DNA of 64,000 nt from Brevibacillus laterosporus LMG 15441 (GCF_000219535.2 NZ_CP007806.1:3258501-3322500), one strand, 5' to 3'. Numbered from the stretch's first letter, positions 46,608-55,671 are shown. The notes: generated by a model from the sequence alone, not told the origin. Numbers and translations are program-made.

Positions 46608-47296
46608 TTAGAAATATGAGTAATAAGACAATGAACCAAAATCGGAAATATCATATGTCTTTCCTAGATAATTACCATAACCCTCTTTATTTAAGCCACG
46701 GCGTAACTTTTGATTAGCACTCTCTGAAATATAGTCCAAAATGACACTTAAACGATCTTGGTCTGGTAAGCGTTCCCGATCATGAGACTTACGATATTCG
46801 TCTTCTAGTTCCCTTATTTTAACGAATATAGATCGCTCATCTACAAACCTGTAGGTCTGAACCATATGATCGAAAATAAAAGCTAGTCCTTGAGTTGTAA
46901 TGATACCGAACCTTTTGCAATAATCTTCTGCACGATCAACATACTGCATATCAGCATCCTCTTGATACTTTTGATTGTTTCGACTTCTACCCATGTCCTG
47001 AAAAGGAATTTTCCACTCTGGTACTACTCCTCCACCCCGCAAGGAGATACTCGTTCCCCACCTGACTTGATCCTCTTTTCTATATTCAAAAACTACTTTC
47101 TTGAGTATGGTTGCCTTTTCTTTCCCAAAAGTAGATGTAAACTCTGCTTTATGATATCTAATATAATTTTTAAGCACAGGCTGTAGAGTTTCTTGACCAA
47201 AGTTAAACTGAAGAATTCAGTAGAAAAGCCATCGTGTCCTTCAAAAAAACCAGTGTGTACCAAAATGTCTCTGACTAATGAACTTGGAATTGCCAT
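46608..47296 (-). pseudogene. Muramidase-like protein, copy 1, internal deletion
   Basis: The 5' frame (MAIPSSLVRDILVHTGFFEG, then HDGFSTEFF) and the 3' frame (FNFGQETLQPVLKNYIRYHK to GSLSYYSYF) are offset. Comparison with copy 3 (GNFDG, then GISFGIIQFNFGQRTLQPVL) shows that the GNFDG-x-GISFG stretch is deleted here at about 47205-47220. That motif is the presumed active-site region of the family. The rest (about 190 codons) is open and well preserved, with a longer 3' part than copies 2 and 3. Confidence 0.6.
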
Positions 47297-47372
47297 TCCT
47301 TCACGCCCTTTATCATTTTTAGCGGCAAAAAAAGCTACCCGGTTATCGAGTAGCCCTGTTCGTTTATTGAGT

Positions 47373-47888
47373 TTAATTTATATACTCTGTGTATACATTG
47401 TAATCATGTCTAAAATCCGAATCTCTTGCCCCAGCGCTGATACATATATAGTATTTTGTTCCTGCTTTAACATCAAATTGTAAAACCTCTCCTGGATCTT
47501 CTGTCCATGTTATCCTACTTGGGCGTTTCCCTTCTCTCCACTTTTCATACACTTCTACACTAAAAATATTCGACTTTCCTTTACTATAAGCAAAGACTAA
47601 ACTAACTTTACCCGAGCGCGTAGGGGTAAATGTATAGTAGTCTAATCTATCTCTAACCTTATCCATAGGCAATTCCCCATTTATTTGTCCACCTATCATA
47701 TATGCATTGGCTTGTTCAAAGTCATCATTTGGTTCACGATCATAGAATATCGCTGCACACGTATTTACTTCTGTCGCTTTTGTTGCTTCTGCTACTTCTG
47801 TTGCTCCAATTTTTTCTGTAGCCAATGCGGATGAGGAAATACTTGTAACTAGAGCTAATGTTAAAAGACTAAAAATTACTTTTTTCAA
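47373..47888 (-). CDS. Secreted protein with PPC-like beta-sandwich (171 aa)
   Basis: TTG at 47888 follows GGAGGTG. A signal peptide (MKKVIFSLLTLALVTSISSS, cut near ALA-TEK) is followed by a short ATEV-rich spacer. The main domain has DREPNDDFEQANAYMIGGQI, DRLDYYTFTPTRSGKVSLVF and the end KAGTKYYICISAGARDSDF. EPND-(x)n-A, then YY-F-P-SG-V, fits the bacterial pre-peptidase C-terminal (PPC) domain. Here the domain stands alone. It is probably bound to the wall or released. Confidence 0.7.
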   Translation of the reverse strand: MKKVIFSLLTLALVTSISSSALATEKIGATEVAEATKATEVNTCAAIFYDREPNDDFEQANAYMIGGQINGELPMDKVRDRLDYYTFTPTRSGKVSLVFAYSKGKSNIFSVEVYEKWREGKRPSRITWTEDPGEVLQFDVKAGTKYYICISAGARDSDFRHDYNVYTEYIN

Positions 47889-48035
47889 TTAAAGCACCTC
47901 CAAGTAATTTAAATGTAAATATATACCAAATATATACTTTTTTACAATATTTTGCAATGCTTTGATATTTTTTAATATATTTTAATTTTCGTATCTTTCA
48001 TGCATTAATCTACAACATTTGATGGATATAGGTAG

Positions 48036-48185
48036 CTACTGTGTTTGATTAAGTCTTTGCTCTAGCTTTAATTTAAGATCGTAATGACCTATATCATCCT
48101 CATAGGTTGCAAATTCATAGTTTTGATAGTCAAGAGCGCTAATGATTAATTCAATTTCTTTATCACTTAAAGAAACGCTTTTCAA
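48036..48185 (-). CDS. Small hydrophilic protein (49 aa)
   Basis: TTG at 48185 follows GGGAGGTG. It encodes MKSVSLSDKEIELIISALDY, then YEFATYEDDIGHYDLKLKLE and RLNQTQ. It is acidic and helical, in the style of small phage or plasmid proteins. Function unknown. It lies just beside the duplicated upstream region. Confidence 0.6.
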   Translation of the reverse strand: MKSVSLSDKEIELIISALDYQNYEFATYEDDIGHYDLKLKLEQRLNQTQ

Positions 48186-48206
48186 TTCAGCACCTCCCAT
48201 CGTTTT

Positions 48207-48343
48207 ACCCTTCTACTTATAGGTGGCTTTTGCATGACAAAAAGCCTATCCGAAAACGAATAAGCTTCAAAGTTCTTCACATACCTAAGGATATTTACCC
48301 TTTATCATGTTATACTTGTAAAAATTGGTATATATGGAGGATG
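48207..48343. repeat. Duplicated upstream region, copy 2
   Basis: A near-identical copy of 45826-45964, about five bases shorter after AATAAGCTT. It precedes the second exported paralogue. Confidence 0.75.
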
Positions 48344-48351
48344 AACCACAG

Positions 48352-48960
48352 ATGAAAGTAAGATCAGTTGGGTTATTTACGCTTATTCTTTTAGGTGTTC
48401 TTCAATTCTATGCAGCTTCTCCATCTGTAGAAGAACCTACCTTTGGAACAGGTGCACCTCCTGAATATTTATCCATACAAGATTTAGATCATATTACGTT
48501 TGAAGACTATAATGACAAAACAAAGAACATAAAAGTCCCAATCAAATCTATACCAGAATTTAATGAGATTTACTCAGAACTAGAAGATGATAAACAAAAA
48601 AAAGCTGAACTGGGTGTTGCTACACGTGGTATGATCCTCTTAGAAAATAAGGATGCAACCTATTTACTCCTAAAATATCAATGTGGAGTTAAACTTTGTA
48701 ACTCTCTTTTACTAAAAAAGGAGAATGAAAAAATCACAACACTACCCATTAATGAAAAATTCCTTTTTGCAGATTATCAATTTTCATCAGTTAAAAAATC
48801 TTTAGCTCTTTCCTATATTACTATTCATTATGTAGACTTCCATAATAGTGACAAGGTATATAAAACATACACTGTCTATATAGTTGATCTGCCCACTTTC
48901 AAAATTAAGAAAACCTTAGAGATAAAGCAGGAACCGGATTTTACAAAACTTTTAAAATAA
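48352..48960 (+). CDS. Exported protein, paralogue 2 (202 aa)
   Basis: ATG at 48352 follows GGAGG. It has the same signal segment as paralogue 1 and the same early motif (EEPTFGTGAPPEYLSIQDL). The cysteine pair (YQCGVKLCNSLLLKK) is kept, while the last 70 residues differ (YVDFHNSDKVYKTYTVYIVD). It ends 12 bases before the convergent muramidase-like copy 2. The preserved frame next to decayed neighbours suggests that this protein has been under selection. Confidence 0.7.
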   Translation: MKVRSVGLFTLILLGVLQFYAASPSVEEPTFGTGAPPEYLSIQDLDHITFEDYNDKTKNIKVPIKSIPEFNEIYSELEDDKQKKAELGVATRGMILLENKDATYLLLKYQCGVKLCNSLLLKKENEKITTLPINEKFLFADYQFSSVKKSLALSYITIHYVDFHNSDKVYKTYTVYIVDLPTFKIKKTLEIKQEPDFTKLLK

Positions 48961-48971
48961 AAAACGGGGTA

Positions 48972-49555
48972 TTATTCCCCCATTCTCATTTTATAAAATG
49001 AACTACTGTAATTTAATGACCCATATCCAAAATCACTGATATCATAACGGTTATCTCCATAATATCCGTAGCCTTGTTTGATTAGGGAACATCTTTTAAA
49101 TTGGTGAGTTGCATCATCTGGAATAAAATCTAAAATAATACTTAAGCGATCTTCATCTGGCAGAGACCTATTATCATGCGCTTTACGATACTCGTCTTCT
49201 TTTTCTCGAATTTCACGCAAAATTCGTCGCATATTATTAAAACTCCAACTTTGAACCACGTGATCAAAAACAAAAGCACGACCTTGTGTTGAAATAATAC
49301 CAATGAATCACAAAAACCTTCCGCTCGATTAACAAAATCCATCGCCACATCTTCCTGGCACTTTTGATCATTTCCACTTCTTCCCATCTCCATGAATGGC
49401 TTCTCCCATTCCTTTATTACTACTCCACGATTGGAAATACTCGCCCCCTATTGAACTTGTTGTCTAAAACCGTACTCAAAAACTACTTTTTTAAGGATAT
49501 CTCCTTTTTCTTTTCCGAAAATAGAGTAGAATTCTTTTTCATGCTATGAAATATA
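48972..49555 (-). pseudogene. Muramidase-like protein, copy 2, truncated
   Basis: From the 5' side the frame reads EKEFYSIFGKEKGDILKKVV, then an in-frame TAG where copies 1 and 3 have TGG (RW or QW GASIS), then VVIKEWEKPFMEMGRSGNDQ. A frameshift occurs near 49305 (after NRAEGFCD), and the frame continues in another phase (GRAFVFDHVVQSWSF) to 48972. The N-terminal third, including the presumed catalytic motif, is missing. About 360 bases are nearly identical to 54640-55005. Confidence 0.65.
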
Positions 49556-49617
49556 TTAGCTAACTACCGGACGTATGAAACTGATTTAGAGTAGGTTTTA
49601 TTTACTGTCTACTCTCA

Positions 49618-49788
49618 TACACCCTCAACAGGTTTCCATCAGAACCCTCATTATGTTATTACGTGTCGGCGGAATCTTACCAACAAGAAGCATATGCTGT
49701 ACTCGGTACTAAAGCAGGATACAAATTGTGGCAAGCTTATAAAGCAAGGCGGGATTGCGACTATAGATTCAAATCTGCAACAAATTAA
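49618..49788 (+). pseudogene. C-terminal gene fragment
   Basis: A frame without a proper start encodes YYVSAESYQQEAYAVLGTKA, then GYKLWQAYKARRDCDYRF and stops at 49788. It is protein-like but has no ribosome binding site. No family recognised. Confidence 0.35.
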
Positions 49789-49901
49789 ATAGATATAAAA
49801 ATTGGATTTCTGACATATCCAATTAAAGACTGGAAATAGTTTCCATATTATAGTAAATTGAGTCGTAACTGATGCACTTTTATTTATTTAGGAGGTATTC
49901 T

Positions 49902-50162
49902 ATGGACAGTGTTTCTATTATCATTTGGGTGACCACTCTTTTTATAGTAACTTTGATCTTGTTTAAAAATATGTACATTTCAATAAAAATAACTAATATA
50001 AGGCTAAAAGAAATTTCTAAAAAATTAGCCATTGAAAATGAATTAGATTTAAAATTACAAACGTTGCTTGAGCGAGGACAAAAGGCTGAGGCAAAGAAAT
50101 TAGCCCAAGATAAACTTAAATTAACACCTCGGGAAGCAAAGCATTATATTGAGCTACTATAA
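49902..50162 (+). CDS. Membrane-anchored protein with L7/L12-like C-terminal segment (86 aa)
   Basis: ATG at 49902 follows AGGAGG; the longer frame is rejected. One membrane span (SIIIWVTTLFIVTLILF) is followed by a helix (IRLKEISKKLAIENELDLKL) and LLERGQKAEAKKLAQDKLKL with TPREAKHYIELL. The latter resembles the C-terminal domain of ribosomal protein L7/L12 (glycine-x-lysine-x-E-A-x-K, then a leucine-rich EAK motif). Such short fusions occur in bacteria with unknown function. A strong terminator follows. Confidence 0.65.
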   Translation: MDSVSIIIWVTTLFIVTLILFKNMYISIKITNIRLKEISKKLAIENELDLKLQTLLERGQKAEAKKLAQDKLKLTPREAKHYIELL

Positions 50163-50169
50163 AAACATT

Positions 50170-50194
50170 AAGCCTTGCAATTAATGCAAGGCTT
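50170..50194 (+). terminator. Terminator of the 86-aa gene
   Basis: AAGCCTTGCA (50170-50179) pairs with TGCAAGGCTT (50185-50194). The IS end begins directly after it. Confidence 0.75.
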
Positions 50195-50198
50195 CAGG

Positions 50199-51720
50199 CT
50201 GTGGACAAACTCTCCTTAAGCTACAGATATAAGGAGAGTTTGTTTTATTTTTTGTTGGGAAAAAATCAGTAACTGAAGAAGCTTGCGCTTCTCCTTTTCA
50301 GGATTCCAAAGCCAAGTAGATAGTTTTTTTAAATTCATAGCAGCAAAAACAAGCATCACCTGCATGGTCACTTTTTTAATCCCCCGTAAAGTGGTCCATC
50401 TCAAGCCATGCTTTTCCTTTAAATCTGCGAATACTAGTTCAATCGTTTCTTTTCTTCTCGAATAGATTTCTCTATTTTTTGACGTATGTCTAAGATGATC
50501 AGCTTCTTCTATGTATTTTGCCCATATATGACGACTGATTTTTTTCACTGCATCCTTGCTATTTGTACATTGGTTCCGAAAGGAACAATCTTTACAGATG
50601 GATGGATTCGATCTGTTACATTCGATACCCCTCACGAGTTGTTGTTTCATAAGATAATACTTCATTTGCAGGACAAACATAGCAATCATAGTATTCATCG
50701 TAAGCATATTCGTATCTCTTAAAGAATCCATCCTTTGTACGTGGTCGCGTATACGGCATTACAGGACGTATACCAGATGTAATGAGGGTTTTAGCGATAT
50801 AAGGGGTTTTATAGCCTGCATCTACTGCTACTGCATACGGTTTTCCCACTTGATGAATAGCTTGATGTAAAACTGAAACACTTGGCTGTCGTGGACATTA
50901 GCAGCTGTTACTTTTGCACTTAATATGAATCCGTTCTTATCGCTTGCGGCATGGAAAGAGTATGCAAATAACCTTTCTTTTTCATCTTTAATAAACCAAC
51001 CACTATCAGGATCAGTAGTGCTCAACTTCACTTCCTTTTTTATAGACTCAGACTTTTTTGGCAAGGGCTTCTTTCCGTGATCGATCCTATCTTGATTTAA
51101 TTCTTCTGTTAAATAAGATAGATATTTTTTAGGCTCTTGTTCAACTATGGTCTTTCTGTATTTCTTCTTATTTGCATTAGCCTTTACGTGAGTAGAATCA
51201 ATAAATATAACGGAAGGATTAACAAATCGATGTGTAAGAGCTTCTCCAAGAATATGTGCAAAAATGGTTTCAAAAAGATCTGTATCTTGAAAACGGCGAG
51301 CATAATATTTACCGAAGGTAGAGAAATGAGGGATTGGTTGAGTGAAGTCATACCCGATAAACCATCGATAAGCAACATTAGTCTCCAGTTCTTTGATTGT
51401 CTGACGCATAGATTTTATTCCAAATAAATATTGAATAAATACGATCTTTAATAGCACAACAGGGTCGATACTCGGTCTCCCATTATCTGCCGAGTATTTG
51501 TCTTTTACAAGGTCATATATAAAAGTAAAATCAATTGCTTTCTCAATTTTACGAACTAAATGATCAGAAGGGACAAGCTCATCTAACGAAACAACGGACA
51601 GTTGGTAACGGGCTTCTGCATCTTGTCTTTTTAACAAGAAACTCACTCCTTTCCACTATATTCATACATTCAACAAAAAAGCGTGCAGATCTCCATACCT
51701 TTCGGTATTTTGTCTACACG
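50199..51720 (-). mobile_element. Decayed IS1182-like insertion sequence
   Basis: Imperfect terminal repeats are CTGTGGACAAACT on the left (about 50199) and, on the complement, GTGTAGACAAAAT on the right (about 51720). They enclose one transposase gene broken by two frameshifts. Boundaries are approximate. Confidence 0.7.
50216..51646 (-). pseudogene. IS1182-family transposase, two frameshifts
   Basis: The first part (51646-50828) has MSFLLKRQDAEARYQLSVVS, the N-terminal domain of IS1182-type transposases, and the first catalytic aspartate in VIFIDSTHVKANANK. The second part (about 50880-50616) has AVAVDAGYKTPYIAKTL, with the second aspartate. The third (to 50216) has SICKDCSFRNQCTNSKD, a Cys-rich motif, and ETIELVFADLKEKHGLRWTT, with the catalytic glutamate. 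All domains are present, so the breaks are recent. Inactive unless in trans. Confidence 0.85.
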
Positions 51721-51764
51721 CAGAAGCACCTTAGTAGGTGCTGATCTAATTAATACTCAGAGCT

Positions 51765-52205
51765 TCAGTTTGTGTCCTTAGTCATTTTTTTAAAAATAAT
51801 CATTGTGACAAGAGATATATGATAAAAAAGTAGCGATCCAACTATATATATAATATAAGCTTTATAGTTAAATATTTTTTGTAGAATATCCCCTTTATTT
51901 AATCCGAAGAAAAACCAAGCTATAGAAATACCCGCTAAAGAATATAATCCTAAATTTAAAAAATAAAGCTTACTTTTAGTCGATATTTCCATTCTATTAG
52001 TAATAAAATCGATTAAGATAGTGCAGGGAATTCCAATAAACAAAAATATCGGGATGGAGTACATTAGATAGATTAGCATTAGAGTTATAAAAGGAAAATA
52101 ATAGGTATTCGGCTGACGTGCTGTCATTGGTGTATATTCTGACACTGCAAGAACTAAGCAAAAAAGTATTGCGGTAACGACCCCAACAAAGATTCTGTGT
52201 AACAT
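51765..52205 (-). CDS. Four-span membrane protein (146 aa)
   Basis: ATG at 52205 follows GGGGGAAGG. Hydrophobic segments: VGVVTAILFCLVLAVSEY, FITLMLIYLMYSIPIFLFIG, FLNLGLYSLAGISIAWFFFG and AYIIYIVGSLLFYHISLVTM. No catalytic motif is visible. It lies 98 bases downstream of the secreted fibronectin-like protein on the same strand, so it could be its export or immunity partner, by position only. Confidence 0.6.
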   Translation of the reverse strand: MLHRIFVGVVTAILFCLVLAVSEYTPMTARQPNTYYFPFITLMLIYLMYSIPIFLFIGIPCTILIDFITNRMEISTKSKLYFLNLGLYSLAGISIAWFFFGLNKGDILQKIFNYKAYIIYIVGSLLFYHISLVTMIIFKKMTKDTN

Positions 52206-52303
52206 TGCCTTCCCCCTTTATTACTAGTCTAGTTAATAGTTCACATACATTAATTTCACTAAGGTGAAAAAACCGGAAGCTTAAGGGCTCCCAGTCTTCC
52301 AGT

Positions 52304-53659
52304 TTAATTAGAGATATTAAAATAATGTTTTGGAGTCAGTTCGAATAAATAAAAGAAATCATAAAGATCGTGTTGAAATAATTCTTCGTATGGACCATCA
52401 TCAAAAGATATGTAGAACTCATGACTTGGTGCCCCATCATGCCAACCCTTAATTTTATAGTCACCGTCTTCTCTAAAAAGACTTGCAGTAAAAGCGTAAT
52501 CAATTCCTGGCGGAGTAAATTTTAAAGAACCTTCTAAATATGGAATTCCAACTGAATGTTCAATATCAAATTTGATATTATCCATATTTACAATTTTTTC
52601 ATCTAATCTAATTCCACTACTACCTGCCTTTTTGGTTTTAAGTAATTTTTTATTAGAGTCATAAAAAGTTGAGCTATTCACTTTTTTTGATAAAGTTGTA
52701 TCTTCATCTGTAAAATCCGATTCAATATTTATCTGGGTTCTAAAACGAGAATGGGAAACTGCAAAATCTCTATTATCTCCACCAAAATATTCAACGTCTC
52801 TCTCCCATTTGTCTCCAGTTAATCTTAACCAATTCGGTACTGGATTTCCCACAATTTCGTCACCTATAAAAGTTGTATATCTTAACTTTACGTTATCTAC
52901 ATCATTATTTGAAGAAATCCCTAACGGAGATACTTTTTCTTTCTCTACAATTTTAATAATTGAAACATAATTATAGAGGAGTTCTTCGCCTTTTGAAACA
53001 ATTTCGGAATCATTAGCTTCTCCACTTTTCAAAAGATGCTGTATTTTCTCTTTTCTCTTTTCCTTTTCTTCTTTATCTAGTGGAATTTTACCAAGAAACT
53101 CATAGATAACCTTCTCTTCTCCTCCGTCCAATTCATCACTATATTCACTTGTCTGGACAGTATCAATTATTTTTCCGTTTTTCTTAATTTGATACTCCTC
53201 TACCTGTCCGTTATCATCCCAGTCAAATTTTATATTTTTCCCATCGGAAATCGTTGAAACAACAGTATCATTTATTTCGTTATCATTAGCAGATAGCGAA
53301 ATTAGACCCGCATTTTTTATTTCTGATTCCAAAGTCTCAGTATATAATTTTGTGCTCATAATCTCAGAATTGTCAGAATCAAGAGCTACTAACTTATACT
53401 TATAGCTTTTTCCTGATTTTAAATTATTATGTATAAAGGAGTTTTCTAAGCCACTGAATAACTCAGTGTCCCCCTGATAAACCTTATATTGAGCTGTATT
53501 GGGTATATCTCCCCATTTAAGGATAATTTGATCTTGATGAGGCTCAATAGTAATGTTTTTTAGTAGGTCTTGATGACTGACCTTTTCTGAAGCATATGCA
53601 TTAGCTGATCCAAAAATTGTAGATAAAGCGATTATGCCGGATAGTAACATCCTCTTCAT
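52304..53659 (-). CDS. Secreted fibronectin-III/DUF3238-like protein (451 aa)
   Basis: A signal peptide (MKRMLLSGIIALSTIFGSAN, cut near AYA-SEK) is followed by a fibronectin type III-like domain (about residues 30-110: IILKWGDIPNTAQYKVYQGD and LKSGKSYKYKLVALDSDN), a second related segment (FDWDDNGQVEEYQIKKNGK) and a charged linker (KEEKEKRKEKIQHLLKSGE). The C-terminal ~180 residues have VKLRYTTFIGDEIVGNPVPN, DVEYFGGDNRDFAVSHSRFR and GWHDGAPSHEFYI, which I associate with DUF3238. It is secreted; the function is unknown. It is the largest intact gene of the island. Confidence 0.7.
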   Translation of the reverse strand: MKRMLLSGIIALSTIFGSANAYASEKVSHQDLLKNITIEPHQDQIILKWGDIPNTAQYKVYQGDTELFSGLENSFIHNNLKSGKSYKYKLVALDSDNSEIMSTKLYTETLESEIKNAGLISLSANDNEINDTVVSTISDGKNIKFDWDDNGQVEEYQIKKNGKIIDTVQTSEYSDELDGGEEKVIYEFLGKIPLDKEEKEKRKEKIQHLLKSGEANDSEIVSKGEELLYNYVSIIKIVEKEKVSPLGISSNNDVDNVKLRYTTFIGDEIVGNPVPNWLRLTGDKWERDVEYFGGDNRDFAVSHSRFRTQINIESDFTDEDTTLSKKVNSSTFYDSNKKLLKTKKAGSSGIRLDEKIVNMDNIKFDIEHSVGIPYLEGSLKFTPPGIDYAFTASLFREDGDYKIKGWHDGAPSHEFYISFDDGPYEELFQHDLYDFFYLFELTPKHYFNISN

Positions 53660-53946
53660 TTCTATACACCACCATTTTTATAATTATATTACAATTTAAT
53701 AATAACATTATTATGATAATTTTACCATTTTTTTATAATATTAGATTCAAAAAATATTATTCTCTACCCATATAAGAACTCTTCAAAAAAATATTAGCTT
53801 TTTATATTGGTACTTCATCCATTTTTTTATCAACAGCAATTCTTTTTTGTTTACAAAAAGACATGAAGTATCCTTAGCTCAACATATGTCAATAACAAAA
53901 GATTTATTTGTCTCTCTACTTATAGGTGGCTTTTGCATGACAAAAA
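53660..53946. other. AT-rich gene-free stretch
   Basis: No gene is seen. Near 53916-53950 it carries a short third copy of the sequence found at 45830 and 48215 (CTTATAGGTGGCTTTTGCAT), but without the promoter-proximal part. Confidence 0.45.
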
Positions 53947-53976
53947 AAGCCACTCATCAAGAGTGACTTCTTTTTT
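53947..53976. terminator. Terminator hairpin
   Basis: CACTC (53951-53955) pairs with GAGTG (53961-53965), extended by flanking AAG/CTT with one mismatch. A residues precede and TTTTTT follows. It lies downstream of the 150-aa secreted protein gene on the minus strand. Confidence 0.6.
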
Positions 53977-54030
53977 ATAAAAAATTTTAAAAGAAAAAGT
54001 TCAGCCACACGTTTTTTTAGATGACTTTCT

Positions 54031-54483
54031 TTAATATTCAACATATCCAAACCCGTGAATAGGAAAATCAGAGTTGTTTATAATGTGGATATAGTAACTC
54101 CCAGGAGGAAGATTGGGAAATGTTATCTTGAAATCCCCCTCAATTGTAATTTGACCATATACCTCCTTAACGGATACTTCTCCATTAGGATTCATAAGCT
54201 TGTATGTCACCTTAGGGTATCCATCTCTCTTACCATCCCCCCACCATTGAAGAAGTGTAAAAGTAACATCAGTTGTTGAACCTACCCAAAATTCCTTTGT
54301 TTTTGTTTGCCTCATAAGACGGCTCAACTCATAACTCATTCTTAATTCTTGTGTTGATGCGGTTTGAAGACTAACACTCTTAGGTTTAACCTGCTGATTT
54401 TCACTTGCTGACACGCCAACAGAAAAAGTCGATAATCCAGCTACTAGAGTCATAGCTACTACTGTAGATTTGAATAGTTTCAC
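54031..54483 (-). CDS. Small secreted beta-sandwich protein (150 aa)
   Basis: ATG at 54483. A signal peptide (MKLFKSTVVAMTLVAGLSTF, cut near VSA-SEN) is followed by a helical segment and then a strand-rich domain: TKEFWVGSTTDVTFTLLQWW, GYPKVTYKLMNPNGEV and FPNLPPGSYYIHIINNSDFP. PPG-x-YYIHI is typical of small extracellular sandwich domains. No family assigned. It resembles the other small secreted proteins of the island in size and layout. Confidence 0.65.
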   Translation of the reverse strand: MKLFKSTVVAMTLVAGLSTFSVGVSASENQQVKPKSVSLQTASTQELRMSYELSRLMRQTKTKEFWVGSTTDVTFTLLQWWGDGKRDGYPKVTYKLMNPNGEVSVKEVYGQITIEGDFKITFPNLPPGSYYIHIINNSDFPIHGFGYVEY

Positions 54484-54621
54484 TACATTAAACTCCTATT
54501 ATTTTTTGTAATATAAGTATTATATTACAAAAAATTGCAAATATTTCGAACTATTTTTGAAATTTATCTCTATTTATTAAAAAATAAAAAGCTGCCCGTA
54601 AATATCCGGTTTTTCACATGA

Positions 54622-55175
54622 TATTATCATGCGCTTTACGATACTCGTCTTCTTTTTCTCGAATTTCACGCAAAATTCGTTGCATATTATTAAAACTTCA
54701 ACTTTGAACCACGTGATCAAAAACAAAAGCAAGACCTTGTGTTGAAATAATACCAAATAAATCAAAAAAAACTTCCGCTCGATTAACAATCCATCGCCAC
54801 ATCTTCCTGGCACTTTTGATTATTTCTACTTCTTCCCATCTCCATGAAAGGCTTCTCCCATTCCTTTATTACTACTCCACGATTGGAAATACTCGCTCCC
54901 CATTGAACTTGTTGTCTAAAACCGTACTCAAAAACTACTTTTTTAAGAATATCTCCTTTTTCTTTTCCGAAAATAGAATAGAATTCTTTTTCATGGTATG
55001 AAATATATTGTTTTAAAACTGGTTGAAGAGTTCTCTGTCCAAAGTTAAATTGGATAATTCCAAAAGAGATACCCTAACCATCAAAGTTACCAGCCAAGTT
55101 TGAGTAGCCATAATGCCTCTCAAAAAACCCTGAATGTTGTAATAAGTCACGTATTAAATAGCTTGCAACTGCCCT
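54622..55175 (-). pseudogene. Muramidase-like protein, copy 3, heavily decayed
   Basis: The start ATG seen in copy 1 is AGG here. The 5' part keeps IRDLLQHSGFFERHYGYSNL and AGNFDG, then TAG-like decay (GGT TAG) and GISFGIIQFNFGQRTLQPVL, the best-preserved view of the family motif. The middle matches copy 2 (KEFYSIFGKEKGDILKKVVF), and a further shift occurs near 54790. The gene is cut off at 54622, where similarity to copy 2 ends abruptly. GNFDG-x-G-x-S-(W/F)-G-x2-Q-x-N is known from lysozyme-like peptidoglycan hydrolases. Confidence 0.65.
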
Positions 55176-55356
55176 TACTTCACGCCCTTTATCATATTTT
55201 GGCAGCAAAAAAGTCCATACAGTGTTAAACATATTCAAAGTCATCGACAAAACATTTGAGTTATTTACTTTTTTTACTATAATTGTTATTTACAGTAAAT
55301 AGAATGGCATTTATAATCAAGCACGTAACATACTACTTAAGGAAGGTTGTGGTTCT
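55176..55356. other. Spacer upstream of muramidase-like copy 3
   Basis: CACGCCCTTTATCAT and a following CGGCAAAAAA-like tract are shared with the region upstream of copy 1 (47300-47335), so the duplication extends into the spacer. No gene is seen. Confidence 0.4.
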
Positions 55357-55671
55357 ATGACAAAAGGTAAAGCAGTCATGTCAGCAATGATGTTGGTTCC
55401 TCTTTTGTTTGGCGTAAACCAAGTTCATGCAAAGCAAGAAGTGACATCAAGCTCAGTCTCTGCAATGGACACAGTTGAAGTTCCTGCAAGTTTGAAAGTT
55501 GGAGATGTCCTTTACCTGTCAGGAAGTGGGTTCTACCTAAATGGAGATTATGGTGTTATTTCACTTGATAGAAATGGTAAAGTCGTTGCTCTCAAAGAAG
55601 GCAGAGCCTCTGTAGGTGGAACTTTAGGTAATGGGCAACATGTTGTCTATTACATTACTGTTACCAATTAA
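55357..55671 (+). CDS. Small secreted Ig-like (BIG_2-type) protein (104 aa)
   Basis: ATG at 55357 follows AAGGAAGG. A signal peptide (VMSAMMLVPLLFGVNQVHAK) is followed by a single domain: VEVPASLKVGDVLYLSGSGF, then YGVISLDRNGKVVALKEGRA and VYYITVTN. Asp-x-x-Gly-x-Val-x-Ala-x-x-x-Gly is the pattern of bacterial Ig-like group 2 domains found in adhesins. Here it is alone, so it may be a structural or binding module released from the cell. A strong terminator follows. Confidence 0.7.
   Translation: MTKGKAVMSAMMLVPLLFGVNQVHAKQEVTSSSVSAMDTVEVPASLKVGDVLYLSGSGFYLNGDYGVISLDRNGKVVALKEGRASVGGTLGNGQHVVYYITVTN

Noticed and set aside
54816-55001. 61-residue plus-strand frame MIISTSSHLHE..., also at 49364-49549
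   Set aside because: It repeats only because it is antisense to the duplicated muramidase-like pseudogenes. No ribosome binding site.
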